Part shown: one piece after another, positions 45,892 to 57,200 of the stretch
How the letters are laid out: each line of letters opens with the position of its first letter
Position numbering within the stretch: the stretch's first letter is position 1
Source of the DNA: Geosiphon pyriformis
Lineage: Eukaryota; Glomeromycota; Glomeromycetes; Archaeosporales; Geosiphonaceae
Direction of reading: 5' to 3'
Length of the DNA stretch: 64,000 bases
NCBI GenBank assembly: GCA_016748015.1
Contig: JAAOMT010000571.1
Location: 933,095 to 997,094, forward strand
Position numbers and translations under genes: made by a program
The notes under the pieces: model-generated
Told to the model about the DNA's origin: nothing
Seen by the model: only the letters and a program-made list of their open reading frames with translations
Databases searched by the model: none

Positions 45892-48750
45892 CCATACCAG
45901 CAGAAAACTTTGAAGACAAACCAGACAATAAAATAGAAATCAAACTATCTAAAAGAATCAATCTGTTCTTCTCTATGTATGCACAATATTTTGCACAAAC
46001 CAACCAAATATCATCCCTAAAAGCAAGACCAAGAGAACACGTGAACTCAACAACCTTTGAACCAATTATCTTAGGGTCATGGAAGACAAAAACAGCTTCA
46101 TGAAACCAATCATTAAAAACAAAACTTTTATGAAGAGCTGCCAATACTGAAGAACCAGAGACACAAGATAACAACAAATACAACACACTTGATGAAGAAT
46201 AAAACAATCTAGAAAGTGCCTTCCAAGACTCCACATAGGAATCTAATAACTGACACCAAGCAAAATCATCAACTCCACAAGAAAACACATGATCTAACAC
46301 CTTCACTTCACTGTAATACAAGCACACAACACTAGAATAAGACCTATTGTAAAGGCACTTACAAACAGCCACAGACAGTTAATGATGCAAAGTCTTCATG
46401 AAATAAGTGCATGCATTAACTGAGACTCTGCTGGTAAAACCAGTGGCCATATGTAAATCCAGATGCCACACCAATAAGAAACGTGACCAATCAATCTCAG
46501 AAGCCAAATCACTTGCCAAAAACTTAACTCCCAAACCTATTTCCCAACGTGCATAACTAATGAAGTGGAAAACATCTCGGACAAAACGTCTAGAATTACC
46601 AGAAATTACAACACCATTGGTCATCAAAAAGTGCTCATTCAAGTGAGGAGGAAGAAACCAACTAGAAAAAGAGTTAGAATCAGCAATCACATCAGCCTGC
46701 TTATTCCCTTCCACACCAGAATGATCTTTGACTTTATGCCAGCTAACCCTTAAATTTTTCCCATGAATTAAGTTAACAATATGCTAATGCTTAACCCAGC
46801 ACTGATTGCAAAAATCAGGATGCAAAAGATCCAATTCCAACTTGCACGCATTCAAGGCAGACTGACTATCTGAAAACAGGCAAACTGAACTAGAAGGGGA
46901 GATGCATTCCAGGACCAAAGCAATGGCTTGTAGCTCAGCCAGAATGAACAACATCAAACCCGAAACACCAATGCCCAAACTCAGACCAATGTCCTCAAAA
47001 AAGACAGCAGTGCCAGCTTTACAGCTGACTGTACCCAGATTTCTTAAAGATTCATCTGTGTAAACAGATAAACAACCAATATCAACATGTGAAAGACAAT
47101 CACAGACAGATAAAAATTCACCAGAACCAAGAATACTCAAAGGACCAACATTATCTGGAACTGAAGAAGGAGCAGAAAAAGAAGTTATGCCATCGAAAAA
47201 TACAGCAGAAAGCCTAAACCAATCGGGAATGAGTCCATGGGGGTCCAATCTCTTCCACCACTTAAATGCGTACCAACTAAAAACAGAACCATGACAATCA
47301 CAAAGCTGATCAACAAAAACTATGCCATAATGCCAAAAAGATGGGAGAAACTTAAAAAATCTTAATTCGCTAAGAACAGCCAACATGGGCACCCCACCAA
47401 TAAAACAAAATGCATTGGCCAAAGAGCCACCCAAAGACAAATTGCAATCAAAGAGTACACAAACCAGGCCAGCCAGAAAGTTATTAGAAGCACTGACACA
47501 AATACAAACCAGACAACTCAATAGGTGGACAGGGCGCCAACACAAAACTTGTAAGTTATAAGATCTGTAAGAAAACAAGTGGCCCAAAATACCACTGGAG
47601 TTTACAAAACTGATGAGAGAGACGATCTTGGCCTCAGATTGAATCTGCAAAAAAGACTTTAGACCATAAAAGGAAGGGTGGTGAATTGTATCACCAAGAA
47701 AATTGAGTGGCAGACCAGATTTGAGTTTTAAAGCCTTGCAAATCATAGCATCTTATTTGTTGCATGCATTAACAGGAACAAAACTAAATTGGGTCTTATA
47801 ATTAACTATAAGATGGAGAACTGCTGAAACTAAATACAAGAGCTGTTTATCTATGATAGTTTTCCTCAGAACCAAATTGGTAAAAAAACAAATGTCCGAA
47901 TGGGCTTTAATTAAACTAGGTTTTAATAGGCTCTCAGTTGAGAGAAAAATACCCAAATATCGATGAGACTCTCCCTTCCTGGCAATAGAAATGGGTGAAC
48001 CACTGATAAAAAAAGAAGGATTGTTGACTCTGCTATTAATAAAGATGACCACTGTCTTGTCATTGTTAATTGAAATGTCATTGATTCAAAAAAATTCACT
48101 AGCAATATTGAGAATATATTGAGTAGTCCTTAGACTGCTACCAACTCAAATTGTATCATCAACAAAGACACCAGCAGTAAAAAATGTAGAAAATCCAACT
48201 TGAGACTCAGCATGACCACTCTTGGAAATAAAATAGGAATTCAGTCTGTACCCACATATACTTTCTTGTCGCTTGACTTCGCACAAGAAAGGATTATAAA
48301 ATATGTGCCACAAGAAAGGAGAAAAGACTTCCTTTTGGTCCAAACCATTATGTACATAATAACCACTCGTCAGCCCAAAATCTGTCATAACTCAATTGGT
48401 GTGACCCCAATGAATACCACCAAAAAACCGAATGAACTTGTCACATATTTACTGAGATGCTCCCAGCCAACCGAGTCATATGCCTTCTTTATGTTCTGTA
48501 AAACGAGCCAGAGCTTACGGTCTTTTTCCAGAGCATCTTCAACAATAGAACCAATTGCAAAAATGAGAGACTGGGTAGATATATCCTTCAAAACTGAAAA
48601 GTTGTCACTGCGAAGAATGTCAAATATGCTGCATGCCAACAAAATCTGATCAGAGAGAATCTTGGAAAGAATCTTACGAGCCATCTCAATCAAAGCAATC
48701 GGACGTGTATTTGTTAGTACACCCTTCCACTTATATGATTTAAGAATCAT
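45892..48750 (-). pseudogene. LINE ORF2: reverse transcriptase C-half and RNase H, broken
   Basis: On minus, from 48750: ARKILSKILSDQILLACSIF, LWLVLQNIKKAYDSVGWEHL (RT palm), then ..FFTAGVFVDDTI with the FVDD catalytic motif at about 48146-48170. Next NSRVNNPSFFISGSPI and GESHRYLGIFLS (RT thumb side). RNase H: SVYTDESLRNLGTVSC, FILAELQAIALVLE, LFSDSQSALNACKLE and MEGNKQADVIADSNS, i.e. Asp, Glu, Asp and the GNxxAD block. The C-terminal part to 45892 has YNRSYSSVVCLYYSEVKVLD and LSGLSSKFSAG. Pieces 48750-48385, 48388-48146, 48052-47753, 47746-46784, 46714-46379 and 46372-45892 are separated by stops or shifts. Confidence 0.88.
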
Positions 48751-48852
48751 TGAAACTCATGCCTCCTTTTAGGAGCAAAGCACTAATTCACATGACAAAC
48801 AAAAATTTAAAAGCACCAAAAGCATATTCAAAACAGATCTATCACAATGCTT

Positions 48853-49735
48853 TCAGAGTTCATTTGAAATTCCAGAAAGGCCAGCAGCTTTGCCATCAAG
48901 CAGACCAGAAACCACTCTGAACAACTTATCAAAATTAATTGAACTCATTACACCAGAAAAAGCTTCATCAAAAACATAATCCAAAAGTTGATATTGATGA
49001 TTCCAATCACTAAAAACATCAGTGACCACCTGACATGATCGAGTCCAACCCTTCATAATTATGTCCACCTTAGACTTCACAAAATCAGGCTCCAAAATCA
49101 GCTTATTACTTATCACCAGATAGTCTAAAACCACTTTGTGGAAAGAACATTCCAAAACACTCCTAATAGTATGATCTTTGTTCAACTCAAAGCTCTCCAT
49201 TCTTCTGTCAATTGCCAATCTGATCTGAGACTCCCTAGCATGATCTGATTCCGACAACTTAGACAAACAGTAAGATTTTCTGATTTTGGCCAAAACCAAC
49301 CAAATGGCATCAAAATGAGAACCTGAAAGAAAAAGAGACTTAACAACAGAGGCATTGGTAGAATCAAGACCACCCCATAAGCCAAGTAGGGAAACAAACT
49401 CATTATGGAAAGCCAGACGCAAGGCCTTAATAATCCTCAACACCAAAAGTTCCAATTTGTGAAACTTGGAGGATGTCCTATTAAAGACACTGTTATAGTC
49501 CTTAAATCATTTCTTCTTAAAAACACTTTCTGCTGACAAGCACACTACTTGGTGGAGAGCATTTCACATCGAGTCCAAATCTGAACTCCTTCCAGCAGCA
49601 CCAAACTCATCATAAAACATGGCAGCATTTGCAGCTGTATCATCTTTGAATTTAATCTACTTAGCACTATTGGCACACATAAAATTATATTTTCAACAAT
49701 CTCTATTTGCCTGTTTACACAAAAAGTTTAGTTGT
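48853..49735 (-). pseudogene. LINE ORF2: region between endonuclease and RT
   Basis: After the solo LTR the frame resumes with QLNFLCKQANRDC (49731 down), then stops interrupt until 49455. The piece 49455-48853 is open: MELLVLRIIKALRLAFHNEF, SESDHARESQIRLAIDRRM and ending VSGLLDGKAAGLSGISNEL, the LDGKAAG-SGI(S/P)NE block at the start of LINE RT. Confidence 0.8.
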
Positions 49736-49739
49736 ATAT

Positions 49740-50740
49740 TATTACCAGACAAAATTAGAGATATTATTTAGCATGAAATTATCTTATAAATCCTATCATT
49801 AATTAGCATATATTATCGTTTCAAATTATCACTTATTATATTAGTAAAATGTCCGAAATTATCATTTAAATTAATAACCCAATTTGTACACAACACAAAT
49901 GTAACCTAATTGCGATGATCAATCATGCAATACCCCGAACTATGTAACATTCAAAAGTTTGCCGAAATTTGTAGAAATTTGCCGAAATAATTAATAGTTC
50001 ACTAAAATATCTAATAGTTCACAGAAATATCTAATAGTTCACAGAAATAACTTGTAGTTTACCAAAATGTATCTTTAGTTCAGCGAAATTGTAGAAAATA
50101 GCAAAGTTCAAGTTTATAGAATAGTGTTATGACAAGTTGTATAAAAAAAGAGCATTTTTCTTCGAGAAAATGTATCTTACTTTAGATTTATCACTTAAAA
50201 CCATTTCTACGTACACAAAAAGAAATAAATATCAAATAATTTGAAAAACCAAATTCTTTAATTATTGCACTTGGAAAATCCCCAAAACCCAACTAACGTT
50301 TTGAAATTAATTAGCTACCAATTTCAGTAAACTATTAGTGACTCCAGGCCTGGATAGAAAAACGTTTCCCTTGATAAAATTTTATTTTTTTTACATTTCT
50401 TTTATTTTTCTTTTCTTTTCTTATTACAATCATTAGAGTAGCCTACAGATAAGATTCCTGTAGAAAAGTTGACTTTCACAGCAAAGTAACTACACATTTT
50501 TAGTGAGCTTCCAGATGAGCAATTCCTGGGAAAGAGTTGACATTTACTACAATGTAACTACATAAAGCAACTGGCATGGAATTGGCCATTCCACTCATAA
50601 GCCCAGCAAGTTCAAATTATAGGAGATAATTTGAAGATAAATTCAGTTACTGGAAGTCCAACTACTTCCTGGAAATGTGAATTTACAGCAAACAGACATC
50701 AACAAAATTCAAGAAAGAAGACCAAAAACCTTCAGTAACA
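49740..50740 (-). mobile_element. Solo LTR (family 1) inside LINE ORF2
   Basis: 1,001 bp on minus, beginning TGTTACTGAAGG at 50740 and ending CTGGTAATA at 49740 (terminus TAATA for TAACA). Flanked by ATGT (50741-50744, minus sense) and ATAT (49736-49739), a 4-bp duplication with one transition. If the LTR and one duplication copy are removed, the LINE frame joins as LLDV|QLN in phase, which fixes the borders. Homologous to 1-528 and about 3110-3947. No internal coding. Confidence 0.85.
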
Positions 50741-50744
50741 ACAT

Positions 50745-51461
50745 CTAGCAAACCACCAAGACCTATGGATACAGAAACAGCCTTATAATCAGTATCAAAA
50801 TAGTCAGCAACAGCAGCCACACCACAATCCACAATCACACCAATCAAATTAGACAAAATAAACATGTAATCAATTGTCTTAGTGACACCACAAGAGTTGC
50901 ACCAAGTAGGTAACTTTACAGAAGAGCTCCCTCCTCCTCCAGAGAGTTAACCAAACCCAAATCAAAGCATTTCTTGAAACTGGCACACTTCTAAGAACCA
51001 TTCTCATTGAAGTCACCACCAAGAATAACAAAAAAAGATTTATTAACAGCCCTCACAATCAAGGAATTGATCTCGGCAGCTTGGGAAAACTGAGCATTCA
51101 AAGAAGCACCAGTGTAAAGCCCCAAGATAGAAACTGAAAGTTTGTTCTTAAAGAGCAACTTAATGCAGAGAAGGTGGCCAAGAACCTCAAAAACCTTACT
51201 AACGTGCTTAGCTAAAGAATTGTCCAAAATCATCACAACATCAGCTCTAGTGTAGCCAGAGGCCAAACCAGAAGAGAAAACACGAATGCCATCAAACTTG
51301 TTAGCCAACCAAAGACGAGCTTTATCCTTCAACTTTGTCTCTGTGAGAATGGAAACCAAATTGCACAAATCTTTGTGCCAATGCACAATGTCTTCCTGTT
51401 TTGTGAAATTGTTCATATCTTGAACATTACATGTAGCTACCTTCCAAATGATATTAGTCAT
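50745..51461 (-). pseudogene. LINE ORF2: APE-type endonuclease, broken
   Basis: Starts ATG at 51461. MTNIIWKVATCNVQDMN (N of motif I), LVSILTETKLKDKAR (TET-K motif), GYTRADVVMILDNSLA, LSVSILGLYTGASLN, FFVILGGDFNENGS (GDFN motif); after a stop at 50991-50993 and a shift, FILSNLIGVIVDCGVAAV, ADYFDTDYKAVSVSIGLG (the SDH-like D-H position is DTDYK, so the catalytic His is Tyr here). It continues into the solo LTR at 50744. Confidence 0.87.
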
Positions 51462-53368
51462 TAAAAGGGAAGTGATCCAGAATCCAAACCAGCATTTTTT
51501 AACCTGGCTGAAAAACCCATAACAGTTTTCAAAAGAATATCCAAAGTATCTTTCAATTTAGAAACTGCCAATGAATTGTAAACAACTGCCTCTGCAACAG
51601 TCTCACCACTAGTGGCTGCACCTAAACCCTCACTTATTACTATATCCGTCTCTTGATTCTGTGATGAAGGAGTTACCAACAGCTAACATCCAGGGCCATG
51701 CTGAGAAACTGTCAGCCCGAATACATCCAACCTCTTGGCCAGCTTATCAACCTGCTCAGCAAGGCTGGCAAGACTGCGCTCGAGAGCAGCAAACTTATTA
51801 TTCACATCCAGAGAAAATTGAGGGGGAGGTACCATGACCGACAATGAACCACTACCAGAAGGAAATGACAAAGCTATGCAAGAATTAGAACCTTCAGCAA
51901 CTTGAGTCCAAGTTTTACCAGTGAAAGACACAAGATGGGAGATAAGAGCCAGCTTTTTCTTATAAATGTCAGCCAGACAAACCCAATCCTGATCAGAGAA
52001 CACTTGTTTCTCACGGACACCAGAATTCCCACCCAAAGAACAGTTGATTGTAATATGACCAAATTGTTTGCACTGAGTGCAACTGGCCAGAGAAAGACCA
52101 GTCCACTGCAAACTCACACTCTTGAAAACAGGAACAGAACCAATAGCAGCCAACTTAGATGCCTTACTCTCAAAACAAATGACTGCACACCTATCATAAA
52201 CATATGAACTAGGATTTCGGCCAATAAAGCATGTTTTCCCACCATAAGTCTCCACCAACTCAGAAAGATCATGTGCAGTAGTACTGATCAGAAGGGTATA
52301 CAACAAAGTGCGATAATGGTCCTTCAAAATCCATAGCTCCTTATCACTGATGGTCAAAGCAACATGCACAAAATTCTTATCTACAAGAACTAACCATTTA
52401 GATGCAATCAAACACACAGTTTCAGTAGACTCAAATTTCACCAAAGCCTTCTGCCAAAGCCCAATTAATTGTATCTTGATTGATAAAATTTTGCCAAATT
52501 TGGAGAACACTGTCTCAATTGCTGATTTGGAAAGATCTACTGGGATCTCCTTGATGATTATTTTCTGATCCGAATGGCTGTTGATTTTTTTGAAATCATC
52601 ATTCACAATTATTTTTTCATTGATCGCCATTTTTCTGGCCTTATTCAAACTAGACCCACTTGTGAAAGTTGACTGAATGATACCAAGAAATTTTAAGAGA
52701 GTTGAGGCTCCTCCAAAACCATCAATTCTGTAAAAAAAATTTTTAATTGAAATCAACTTATTACTATTAGTCTTTCTAGGCACATTTGACAACTCTATAT
52801 CCAAGGCGAATAATTTAACTAGTTCAAAGGCACGATGTTCCAAAACACATGAAATCACAGACAGCAGCTGATTGGATTCAGCAAATTTAGCTTCAGGAAG
52901 CACCAACTTAGTATCATCGTCACTCATGCTTGCAAAGAAAATTGCCTTTGGCGGCTGTTTCAAAACAAAAGTTCTTGTTCGCGTTTTCCTAGAAGTCACA
53001 TTGTCTTCCATCTCATCAGTCTCAGAAGCGTTGAGATTCATATAACTTGTCTCCTCAGCAATTGTGCTTTCCAAATTCTCGGCATCTAACACTTTACTAA
53101 CATCCATTTTCTTATTATCTACCTTACTTTCTCAAGATCTCTGCAGTCCAACACCATCACCATGTAGTATACCCACTGAGAGCAGGCTGTCCAATGAGTC
53201 CACAATGCCACTAGAGACACCAGGCAACTTTGTTTTTTTGTATGAAGGACCACATGAGTATACACTCTTAATGCGTGCTTTAATTTTTTTGCTGCCAGAC
53301 TGGGACCCCAATCTAGCTGAACTTGAATTCAAAGTGCCAGTAGAAGAGCCCACTAGATCCATAGGCAC
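51461..53368 (-). pseudogene. LINE ORF1 (RNA-binding, CCHC), one frame with two nonsense codons
   Basis: The three pieces 53368-53135, 53107-51686 and 51679-51461 are all in one frame. Only a TGA at 53132-53134 and a TAG at 51683-51685 interrupt it, giving about 636 codons. N-terminal Ser/Thr-rich part, ALDIELSNVPRKTNSNKLI, FFYRIDGFGGASTLLKFLGI, RRM-like IKEIPVDLSKSAIETVFSKF and IKIQLIGLWQKALVKFES, then CTQCKQFGHITINC (CCHC) near residue 430 and a heptad-like LERSLASLAEQVDKLAKRL coiled coil. Its stop TAA overlaps the ORF2 ATG (TAATG). ORF1 chaperones element RNA. Both nonsense codons are explicable by single transitions. Confidence 0.85.
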
Positions 53369-53470
53369 AAATAAAGGTATGTTTGAAGAAATAACAAAAG
53401 GGACAAAGGGAAAAAAGGGTAAGAAAGGCTATCTCTTCAACAACTCCAGGCTTTTGTTATGGTCAAGAGA

Positions 53471-54299
53471 TTAATGAAAAAAAGAGTTCATAATTAATAT
53501 ATAGCTATTATTAAAGTAATTATTAATAAAAAGTTTTTTTATTGTTTTTTTAAGTTGTATTATAGTGTTATTTTATTTTATATTAATTAATTATAATTAT
53601 TAAAATTTAGTATTGTTTTTTTACTCTTTTAATAAATTAATAATACAATAACCAATATATTCAAATTAGAATAAGCTCTTTTTTTTTATTAGATTACTAT
53701 AAAATCAAATTATGAAATTCATTTATAATAAATAATTTTTTCAAGTATATAACTTTTTAAAATAATAAAAATAATAAAATAATAATAATAAAAAAATAAA
53801 AATAAAAATAATAATCTGTTAATTGTTATAATTAAAAATAATTGGTTTAAATTATTAAAATTTTAAAAATATTATATAAATTGTATTTGGTTTAAAATAA
53901 AGTAAATTAATAAAAAAACACTTAAAAACAACAGATAATTTTTGAAATTATGAAATTATTTTAAAATAATAATATATTTATTACAATTTACAAAAAAAAA
54001 ATAAGATATTTAAGTTTTTTTAAAAAAAAATTCAAAAGAAATTTTTTTTATAAGTTAAAACTACTTATATTTATATATATTTTTTAATTTTATAAAATTG
54101 TTTTTAAGAGTTTATTATTAGCTATTATTTATTATTGTTAATTATTTTATATTATTTTATGTTATTTTATATATTTTGTATATTATTTAATATTATTATG
54201 TATTATTGTATATTATTTTATATTATTGCTAATTATTATATGTTATTATATTTTAATTATGTTTTTTTCAATGATTTTTTATTCAGGTTTTTTATTCAA
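53471..54299. repeat. AT-rich tract between two LINE copies
   Basis: Very AT-rich, with runs of ATT/TTA repeats (54130-54250: TATTATTTTATGTTATT-like units). No coding frame. It separates the 5' end of one LINE from the decayed 3' end of the next. Confidence 0.5.
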
Positions 54300-57200
54300 A
54301 TAACAGCATATTTTTTTTATTGATTTAATATATATAGTTTTATTATTAATCAGTATACAGAAACAGACTAAAAGTTTTTAACTAGATATAATTTACATAT
54401 TTTCTATATATAACTGGCTACTTAGACCAATTAAGATCATATTATGTACTTATTTGGACTAAAATATTATTATTCAAGCTTAAAAAAAACAAACAATATT
54501 TATAAAAACCAAAAATAACTGCAAATATCTTATTAATTCCAAACAAACAAATTATATTATTTAACAATTGAAATTATAAGAAGTTTGACAGCTCTAAGAC
54601 CATATCTGAATTACAAACCAAGCTATTATATTCTATATTTGCTTTGAACTTAGAACTAAAATTCACATTACTGTTTTATGCTACTTAACAAACTTGTAAA
54701 TAAAATTAACTATTATTAAAGCAGTCTTTTTTATATTTTTGAAAACTATTACCATTTTTTATAACAAAACTTTAAAACAAAACTTTTATCTAAGAGTTTA
54801 TATAAGCCAATATTTGACAAACTTAACCAAAAATCTCAAACAACCATTAAAATTAAGAGCATATTAGTACTAACTAAAGCTTTTTAACAAGAAATCATTT
54901 TTTGTACTATATTTTCATAAAAACCAATATTATTTGAACAAATAAAAACATGATCAAAAAATTCCATTTTATTATATAATAAACACAAGACACTAGAGTA
55001 ATTTCTGTTATAAAGTCTTTTTTTAACAGTAATCAACAATTTTCTGTATACAGTTTTTATAAAATACATATGCAAATTTGAAAATGCCCTGCTAGTAAAA
55101 CCAATATACATATAAGAATTTAAATGTCAGACCAACACCATACACAACCAATTGATACAAAAAATATAAAAATCAGCCACTATTGCTGTATTAAGACCTG
55201 TTTCTCAGTTGACACAATTAATTAACTTGTAGACATCTTATATAAAGTGGTAAATATTACCTAATATTATTTGTCTATTAGCAAATAACAATTTTTTTTG
55301 AATGTAATAAGTAAAAAACAAGTATAAATTGGCAGCAATACTCATAAAGGCATCTATTTAATTATTGCTCATATTTTTTAAATGGTTTTTAATTTTAATT
55401 CACTCAATTAATATGTTCTTGTTCTTAATTAGATTGACAATATGTCTGTACTTTACCCAGCAAACATTGCAAAAATCAGATTGTTTAGATTTCAAATCAA
55501 CTATACACATGTTAATTACTGTCTAACTGTTTAAATACAAGACAACTAAGCATGAAATAGCATACATTTTAGAGCCAACATAACTGCCTGCAATTTTGTT
55601 ATTGTTAATAATACCAAATTTTAAACTTTTACTTTAACTCTCTTGTTGATATCTGAAAAATAAACAACTATTCTACAAGTCATAAAAGACAGACTCTTAT
55701 TTTTCAAAGATCTATCTGTATAAATAACAAAACTTCTAACTCAAACTTGATGTAAATAATTTTAAACAGCAAAAAAATCACTTAAATTCAAAATACTAGT
55801 AAGATTACAGATTAATAATACTTGTAAAAAAGCAGAGTGTAAACAAGACATAAATTCAAAACTGCATTAAACTACTGTAATATTAAACTTCTTAGATTTA
55901 ATATTTTCTAATGGTAAAATGTTTTTTAATTTATAACTGTTTTATGTTTGTCCAAAAATCTATTACCAAAAGTCATACCAAAATATTTTAATGAATTAAC
56001 CACATCATAATAACAAAAAGTTTTTAGAATTACTAACATTAAAAATCTATTAATATGTTAAAAAGCACCAGATAAGTTGTTATCCAAGGAAATTTTATTA
56101 TTCAAAAAGATTCTTATTAGATCCACAAGAAAATTGTTTACTAAACTAACTCTTAATTTTATCAAAAACTATAAAAAATTCAGAGACATCTATTCCAAAA
56201 TCTGTAAATCTAAAAAGCAATATTCAAATAGTCTGCTAAGAATATTAATAATATTAGAAAAGACTATAGCTAATGTTATCTTGTTTTTGACTTACAACTG
56301 TTCAAATAATTTTAGTTTATATAAAGAAAGATGATATAAAAATTCATTGGGGAAGTTTTTTGGCAAATTAGTCTTGACTTTGAGCTTTTTTCATATTAAA
56401 GCATTCTATTTATAATATGTACTTTTTGAAATAAAACTAAACTGCATTTTGTAGCTAACAATTAGTTGTATTACAACTAAAACCAGATAAGAAAACTATT
56501 TATTTGACAAAGTTTTTTTTAAGACCATATTAAAAAAAACTTAACATCTAAATATGCTTTGGCTAAACTTGGCTTAAACAAGTTTTCTATTAAAAAAAAA
56601 ATTTCCAAATACTTATAAGGTATATGCTTATATGTGATTACAATTAACAACTCACATATAAATAAGAAGGTGATTTTTATTCTTTAATTGATAAGAATAG
56701 TCATTGTTTTTTTATTGTTAATTAAAATATTATTAATAGAAAAAAATTCACTAGCTATATTTAAAATATATTGTGTAGATATGTGCCTACTTTTTATTTA
56801 AATTGTATTATCAACAAAGATCCCAGCTGTAAAAAATAATGTTTTATCTGAACTGGCTTCTACTTTTCCCAATTTGACAACAAATTTAGTATTAATATAG
56901 TATCTATATAATTGCTTATTTTTTATTTTACACAAAAGGGGATCATAAAATATTTTCTAAAAAAATGACAAAAAAACCTCATTTTAATTCAAACTATTGT
57001 GCACTCTGTATTTGTTTAAAAAATCAAAGTTAGTTATTATTTTGTTGAACCCGTTTTTATGTAAATTACCAAAAAACTTAATAAACTTCTTACATATTTT
57101 TATATATTTCAAACTTTATCTTAGATAAATTTATCTAATTGAATTATATATTTTAGCATGTTCTACAAGACCAGTTACATTTTTCTGTTTTTTTTAAAGC

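Larger units (their letters stand above)
35431..53470 (-). mobile_element. Non-LTR retrotransposon (LINE), interrupted by two LTR insertions
   Basis: The LINE reads on minus from about 53470 to about 35431. It has ORF1 (53368-51461), then ORF2 with an APE-type endonuclease, reverse transcriptase and RNase H, ending at a stop at 35534-35536 followed by a short 3' UTR. A solo LTR (49740-50740) sits inside ORF2 after the endonuclease, and a complete Gypsy element (35648-45891) sits near the ORF2 C-terminus. Taking both out leaves about 8 kb. Domain order with RNase H fits I/Tad-like superfamilies; exact clade not determined. Several nonsense codons and frame breaks show it is inactive. Confidence 0.85.

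Noticed and set aside
45892-45896. 5-bp target duplication ACCAT for the Gypsy element
   Set aside because: It would need the 3' LTR to end in TAAT. A 4-bp CCAT duplication with LTR ends TAACA/TAATA needs only one transition.
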